DNA from: Flavobacteriales bacterium | Lineage (GTDB): Bacteria > Bacteroidota > Bacteroidia > Flavobacteriales_D > Crocinitomicaceae | Reading direction: 5' to 3' | DNA length: 10,353 nucleotides | Assembly: GCA_947458985.1 (NCBI GenBank) | Contig: CANHBA010000073.1 | Coordinates: 1-10,353, forward strand | Part shown: piece by piece, positions 7,428 to 10,353 of the stretch | Layout of the letters: each line of letters opens with the position of its first letter | Numbering within the stretch: the first letter of the stretch is position 1 | Translations under genes and position numbers: made by a program | Notes under the pieces: model-generated | What the model saw: the letters and a program-made list of their open reading frames with translations, nothing else | Database searches by the model: none | What the model was told of the DNA's origin: nothing

Positions 7428-8534
7428 TTAATGGTGCGCTTCTTCAACGGCAGCCCCAATAAACAATGCAGAAAGCATTGCAAAGAGGAAGCCTTGTAAG
7501 AAAGCCACGAGGATTTCAAGCACCGAGATAAACAAAGCCATCGGCACAGACAAACCTGCCCAAGCGATATTTTTGTTGATAAAGATGATGGAAATCAAAG
7601 CTAATACGATAATGTGCCCCGCAGTGATGTTCGCAAATAAACGAATCATGAGTGCAAATGGCTTAGTGAGGATGCCAATTAATTCAATTGGAATCATGAA
7701 GATTTTCATGGGTACTGGAATGCCAGGCATCCAGAAGATATGACCCCAATAGTTTTTGTTGCCTGAAAATACGGTAACCAAAAGTGTACAAAACGCCAAG
7801 AAAAGTGTAATGGTGATGTTTCCGGTAAGGTTAGCTCCACCAGGTATAATTGGAATAAGACCCAACATATTGTTGATCCAAATAAAGAAGAAGATGGTCA
7901 ACAAATAAGGTACGTATTTGTGGTATTTGTGTTTGTCGATGTTTGCTTTGGCGATGTCGTCGCGGACCATTACAATAATTGGCTCCAAGAACTTGGCAAT
8001 ACCTTTGGGTGCAACTGCGCCGTTCTTGCGGTAAAAACGCGCCACTGCAAACATGATGAGTAAAATGAGCAAAGAACCAAAAAGTAAAGAAGCTACGTTT
8101 TTAGTGACAGAAAGGTCTGTAGGGCTTGCGTTGTGCGGATGCTCGCCAACAAAATGTAATTGACCTTCTTTATTCAGAATGTAGATTTCTTCGTGGTAAA
8201 GTGCGTAACCTTTTGCCGGGCCAACACCTGCCATGTAATGATAGATAACGCTGTCTTTACCAAGTACTTCTACTTCTTTTCCGTGGTAAAAATATTTCGA
8301 ACTAAACGTTTTGAAACCGTTGTCGTGAAGGATAATTGGAAGATAAATGCTGGTTCCGCCGTGTTCTGGGCCTGCAATGTGCCACTCATGCGCATCTTTG
8401 ATGTGGTGCATGATCATTTCGCCAACGTTGAAGTTTTCTTCTTCTGATGCGTGCGCAAAAGGTTGAAATACAAAGAATGACAATGCGAAAACGAAGATTT
8501 GCAAAAGTGAAGAAAACTTGCCTGCCTGCTGCAT
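7428..8534 (-). CDS. atpB: F0F1 ATP synthase subunit a, with periplasmic N-terminal extension
   Basis: Subunit a forms the two proton half-channels beside the c-ring. The 368 residues are about 100 more than E. coli AtpB (271). The excess is an N-terminal signal peptide (hydrophobic 10-24, likely cleavage after AHA at about residue 29) and a His-rich periplasmic segment (about 30-145). The conserved core then has transmembrane helices near 147-167, 208-230, 238-257 and 300-365. The essential arginine is Arg298 in KPFALMIRLFANITAGH. The last helix pair carries Glu340 and Gln347 (SVLEILVAFLQGFLFAMLSA). Long AtpB N-termini of this kind are known in Bacteroidota. It is the first gene of the operon, 37 bases downstream of the promoter's -7 element; no atpI precedes it. 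Confidence 0.95.
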   Translation of the reverse strand: MQQAGKFSSLLQIFVFALSFFVFQPFAHASEEENFNVGEMIMHHIKDAHEWHIAGPEHGGTSIYLPIILHDNGFKTFSSKYFYHGKEVEVLGKDSVIYHYMAGVGPAKGYALYHEEIYILNKEGQLHFVGEHPHNASPTDLSVTKNVASLLFGSLLILLIMFAVARFYRKNGAVAPKGIAKFLEPIIVMVRDDIAKANIDKHKYHKYVPYLLTIFFFIWINNMLGLIPIIPGGANLTGNITITLFLAFCTLLVTVFSGNKNYWGHIFWMPGIPVPMKIFMIPIELIGILTKPFALMIRLFANITAGHIIVLALISIIFINKNIAWAGLSVPMALFISVLEILVAFLQGFLFAMLSALFIGAAVEEAHH

Positions 8535-8553
8535 TAGAATGTGTTTTTGCGTG

Positions 8554-8575
8554 TTTGCGAAAAAATTTTTGCAAA
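8554..8575. repeat. Palindrome overlapping the atpB transcription start region
   Basis: TTTGC (8554-8558) and GCAAA (8571-8575) flank an A/T tract of GA followed by A5-T5, giving a near-palindrome of 22 bases. It overlaps the -7 element of the atpB promoter and the expected transcription start. It could be an operator, a 5'-UTR structure or compositional chance. The evidence is position and symmetry only. Confidence 0.35.
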
Positions 8576-8601
8576 GGTAGTCAAACTTTCTAAAGAAACA
8601 A
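8572..8601 (-). promoter_or_regulatory. Bacteroidota-type promoter for the atpBEFHAG operon
   Basis: On the minus strand TACCTTTG (8572-8579) is a perfect match to the TAnnTTTG -7 element recognised by the primary sigma factor of Bacteroidota. A TTG -33 element lies at 8599-8601, separated by 19 bases, which is the expected spacing. The predicted start is about 4-6 bases downstream, near 8566-8568, giving a 5' leader of roughly 30-35 bases before the atpB ATG at 8534. The promoter lies in the 84-base gap between hemJ and atpB, so the ATP synthase genes can be transcribed independently of hemJ. The spacer contains a small inverted repeat (TTTCT-AA-AGAAA, 8587-8598). Confidence 0.8.
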
Positions 8602-8618
8602 TTTAATTTTTGAACAAT

Positions 8619-9170
8619 TCAGGCTTGAGTTTTGCGCAATTTCTTGTACAGTTTGATGCCTAACATCAAAAGAATGCCGACGCCAAAAAAACCAATAGTT
8701 CCGGATATCCAACTGAGTTGGCCCTTCAGTACAACAATAAAGATGATGCTCACCAAAAACAAGGTGGCTACTTCATTCCAAATGCGCAGTTGGGCTGAGC
8801 TCCAAAGCAAGGCGTCGTTTTCACAATTGCGCAACAATTTTTGAGAGTAAAAGTGATATATCAAGAGCAAAACCACGAAACTCAGTTTGAGGTGCATCCA
8901 AGGTGCGTGCAGCAAATATGTCGGATTCAAGGCGAGCATCCAAACGCCAAAAACTACAGTAAGCACCATTGCTGGAGTGGTGATGATCCACCACAAACGC
9001 TGCATCATGATGACAAACTGTTTTTGTAGGATTCCTTTTTCAGGTTCAGCTTTATCAGTAGCTTCTCTAAAATAAATGAACAAGCGCACCATATAAAACA
9101 AACCCGCAAACCAACTCACCATAAATATAAGGTGTAGCGCTTTGATAAAGTCGTAGTTTGAGTTCAGCAT
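8619..9170 (-). CDS. hemJ: HemJ-type protoporphyrinogen IX oxidase (CopD/UPF0093 family)
   Basis: HemJ is the oxygen-independent membrane enzyme that oxidises protoporphyrinogen IX to protoporphyrin IX, the penultimate step of heme synthesis. The 183 residues form about four or five transmembrane segments (about 8-34, 60-81, 92-111, 132-150, 155-174). Family landmarks are the N-terminal ALHLIFMVSWFAGLFYMVRLF with His13, the MQRLWWIITTPAM segment (56-68), and PWMHLKL with His93 and Lys95. Such conserved His/Lys residues are associated with heme or porphyrin binding in the family. The protein ends in a basic tail. Generic copper-resistance CopD-like annotation is possible, but the FMVSWFAGLFY block and the length favour HemJ. 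It points the same way as atpB but is separated by a promoter. Little or no 5' leader is available if the candidate -7 at 9175-9182 is used. Confidence 0.88.
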   Translation of the reverse strand: MLNSNYDFIKALHLIFMVSWFAGLFYMVRLFIYFREATDKAEPEKGILQKQFVIMMQRLWWIITTPAMVLTVVFGVWMLALNPTYLLHAPWMHLKLSFVVLLLIYHFYSQKLLRNCENDALLWSSAQLRIWNEVATLFLVSIIFIVVLKGQLSWISGTIGFFGVGILLMLGIKLYKKLRKTQA

Positions 9171-9174
9171 GACA

Positions 9175-9182
9175 CAAAATTA
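9175..9182 (-). promoter_or_regulatory. Candidate -7 promoter element for hemJ
   Basis: On the minus strand TAATTTTG matches TAnnTTTG exactly and sits only 4 bases upstream of the hemJ ATG (9170). If functional, it would produce a leaderless or almost leaderless hemJ transcript. No TTG -33 element is found at the expected 17-23 base spacing. An AT-rich octamer like this can occur by chance, so the call is weak. Confidence 0.4.
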
Positions 9183-9204
9183 ATCGAAAGCACTTGATTC
9201 ATGT

Positions 9205-9212
9205 TATATTTG
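9205..9212 (+). promoter_or_regulatory. Candidate -7 promoter element for the secreted-protein/epimerase pair
   Basis: TATATTTG is a perfect TAnnTTTG match, 16 bases upstream of the ATG at 9229. It predicts a start site near 9216-9218 and a leader of about 12 bases. No TTG is present at the expected -33 position, so the match is partial. Its place in the 58-base divergent gap, facing away from hemJ, supports it. Confidence 0.5.
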
Positions 9213-9228
9213 TATAAAAAGCTTCTTT

Positions 9229-10041
9229 ATGCGCTTTCGGATACTTTTTTTACTACTTATTTTTCATTTTTCCGCGCTTTTCGCCCAAGTACAGTTGCTT
9301 TCACTCGAAGGCACCTATCAAGAAAAGAACTTAATCGTCAACAACCCCCCAATGGCCGACGGTTTTGGCTTCTGCATCAGCAAAGTGCTGGTCAATGGCG
9401 AAATTCTACCCGCCGTTATTCAAACATCCCATTTTGAAATTGACTTTCACTTATTTCATTTGAAAAAGGGAGATGAAGTTTTTGTGGTACTTGAACACGC
9501 CGCTGGTTGCGAGCCCCGCTTTTTAAACCCGAGTATATTATTGCCAAAAAGCACTTTTGAATGCACACAAATTAGTGCGCAAAAAGATGGCAGCCTTAGC
9601 TGGACCACCACCAGCGAACATGCCGTACTCGATTTCAGCATTGAGCAATTTAAATGGGGGCGCTGGGTAGAAGTTGGCCAAGTCAAAGGAAAAGGAACCA
9701 AAGGCCCCAACAATTATCAGTTTCAACTGACGCCACATTCGGGCAAAAATACAGTTAGAATTAGCCAAACCGATAGCTCAGGAAAGCCCAGGATTTCAAA
9801 GAGCACGAGCTTTACCTCTACAATTGCCCCAGTTTCATTTAGCCCAACAAAGGTACACTCCACACTTACTTTTAGATCCAAAAATCAAGTCGTCAAAACC
9901 AAATACGAGATCTACGATGCCTATGGCAATCTGCTCAAAACAGGATTCGGTTCTTCGGTAGACTGTAAAAACATTGTAAGTGGTGTGTACTTTATCAATT
10001 ACGACAACAAGTCAGAAAAATTCATCAAAATTGAAAACTAA
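9229..10041 (+). CDS. Secreted protein with signal peptide and probable C-terminal T9SS-type sorting tail
   Basis: The function is not recognised. The 270-residue protein starts with a Sec signal peptide (hydrophobic 5-18, likely cleavage ALFA-Q at 19/20). Residues about 20-110 form a beta-rich module with VNNPPMADGFGFCISKVLVNG, FEIDFHLFHLKKGDEV and a C-x-P-RFLNPSIL ending. Residues about 113-190 resemble the fibronectin-like segment common in Bacteroidota secreted proteins, with LSWTTTSEHAVLDFSIEQ, VGQVKGKGT and ISQTDSSGK. Residues about 200-270 resemble the type A T9SS C-terminal domain, with YEIYDAYGNLLKTG, SGVYFINYD and KFIKIEN. Export across the outer membrane by T9SS is inferred. Cysteines are at 49, 94, 112 and 246. 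Its TAA is immediately followed by the ATG of the epimerase gene, implying co-transcription although the two products work in different compartments. Confidence 0.8.
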   Translation: MRFRILFLLLIFHFSALFAQVQLLSLEGTYQEKNLIVNNPPMADGFGFCISKVLVNGEILPAVIQTSHFEIDFHLFHLKKGDEVFVVLEHAAGCEPRFLNPSILLPKSTFECTQISAQKDGSLSWTTTSEHAVLDFSIEQFKWGRWVEVGQVKGKGTKGPNNYQFQLTPHSGKNTVRISQTDSSGKPRISKSTSFTSTIAPVSFSPTKVHSTLTFRSKNQVVKTKYEIYDAYGNLLKTGFGSSVDCKNIVSGVYFINYDNKSEKFIKIEN

Positions 10042-10353
10042 ATGAAGCGCATAGAACACCTTGGTATCGCAGTAGAAAATCTAGAAACAGCCATTCCACT
10101 CTACGAAGCATTGCTCAATACCTCCTGTTACAAACAAGAAGCTGTTGTATCTGAAGGTGTCAAAACCGCATTTTTTCAGGTTGGCGAATCCAAAATTGAA
10201 TTGTTAGAAGCCAGTAAGCCAGACTCTCCTATTGCCAAGTTTGTAGCTAAAAATGGCCCGGGGTTTCATCATGTGGCCTTCGAGGTAGAAGATATCGAAG
10301 CGGAGCTAGAGCGGCTGCAAAAAGCCGGTTTTCAGTTGATCCATCAGAGCCCC
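10042..10353 (+). CDS. mce: Methylmalonyl-CoA epimerase (3' partial)
   Basis: The enzyme interconverts (2R)- and (2S)-methylmalonyl-CoA, linking methylmalonyl-CoA mutase to propionyl-CoA metabolism in the cytosol. It belongs to the vicinal oxygen chelate (glyoxalase) fold. The first 104 residues are visible and about 30 are missing, since the usual length is about 134. Landmarks are the N-terminal KRIEHLGIAVENLE with metal-ligand His6, EGVKTAFFQVGESKIELLE (38-56) with a probable metal-site residue at Glu53, DSPIAKFVAKNGPGFHHVAF with His76-His77, and EVEDIEAELERLQKAGFQLI. The ATG directly abuts the upstream stop codon (TAAATG), so translational coupling is likely. A generic glyoxalase-family protein is the alternative, but the ELLEAS...DSPIAKF and FHHVAFEV blocks favour the epimerase. 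Confidence 0.92.
   Translation, partial: MKRIEHLGIAVENLETAIPLYEALLNTSCYKQEAVVSEGVKTAFFQVGESKIELLEASKPDSPIAKFVAKNGPGFHHVAFEVEDIEAELERLQKAGFQLIHQSP

Noticed and set aside
8160..8447. 95-codon plus-strand open frame opposite the atpB N-terminal region
   Set aside because: Phe/Val-rich translation typical of antisense reading of the real gene; the atpB frame has a coherent signal peptide and continuous coding to the conserved core.
1..10353. Mobile elements, CRISPR arrays, defence or biosynthetic systems, tRNA/rRNA genes
   Set aside because: No transposase or integrase coding sequence, no spaced direct repeats, no RNA gene signature; all long frames are assigned to core genes or to the secreted protein.

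Overview
The window looks like a core-genome segment of a Bacteroidota bacterium, most likely of the Flavobacteriia/Flavobacteriales type. The evidence is the TAnnTTTG promoter element, A-rich leaders without Shine-Dalgarno sequences, an ATP synthase cluster ordered atpB-E-F-H-A-G with no atpD or atpC at either end, an AtpB with a signal peptide and a long periplasmic N-terminus, a HemJ-type protoporphyrinogen oxidase, and a secreted protein with a probable type IX secretion (T9SS) tail. The genus is not resolved.

Positions 1-3418 (+) hold sufB (5' end cut off by the window), sufC and sufD, the SufBCD iron-sulfur cluster scaffold. The cysteine desulfurase sufS and its partner sufE do not follow. 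Positions 3419-3582 are non-coding and contain a near-ideal bidirectional intrinsic terminator (3531-3563), where the suf transcript and the convergent ATP synthase transcript meet.

Positions 3583-8534 (-) hold the ATP synthase genes. In transcription order these are atpB (a), atpE (c), atpF (b), atpH (delta), atpA (alpha) and atpG (gamma). A strong promoter match lies upstream of atpB (8572-8601). A 16-bp hairpin followed by a U-run sits between atpE and atpF, and it could reduce downstream expression so that the c-ring subunit is made in excess.

Positions 8619-9170 (-) hold hemJ for heme synthesis, behind the atp promoter. A 58-bp divergent intergenic region separates it from a secreted protein gene (9229-10041, +). 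That gene's stop codon directly abuts the start of a methylmalonyl-CoA epimerase gene, which is cut off by the window end.

The genes are housekeeping functions for Fe-S assembly, proton-driven ATP synthesis, heme synthesis and propionate/methylmalonyl metabolism. I found no mobile element, CRISPR array, defence island, tRNA or rRNA, and no convincing undescribed system. The points worth a second look are regulatory (the hairpin inside the atp operon and the promoter architecture), plus the little-characterised secreted protein next to the epimerase gene.
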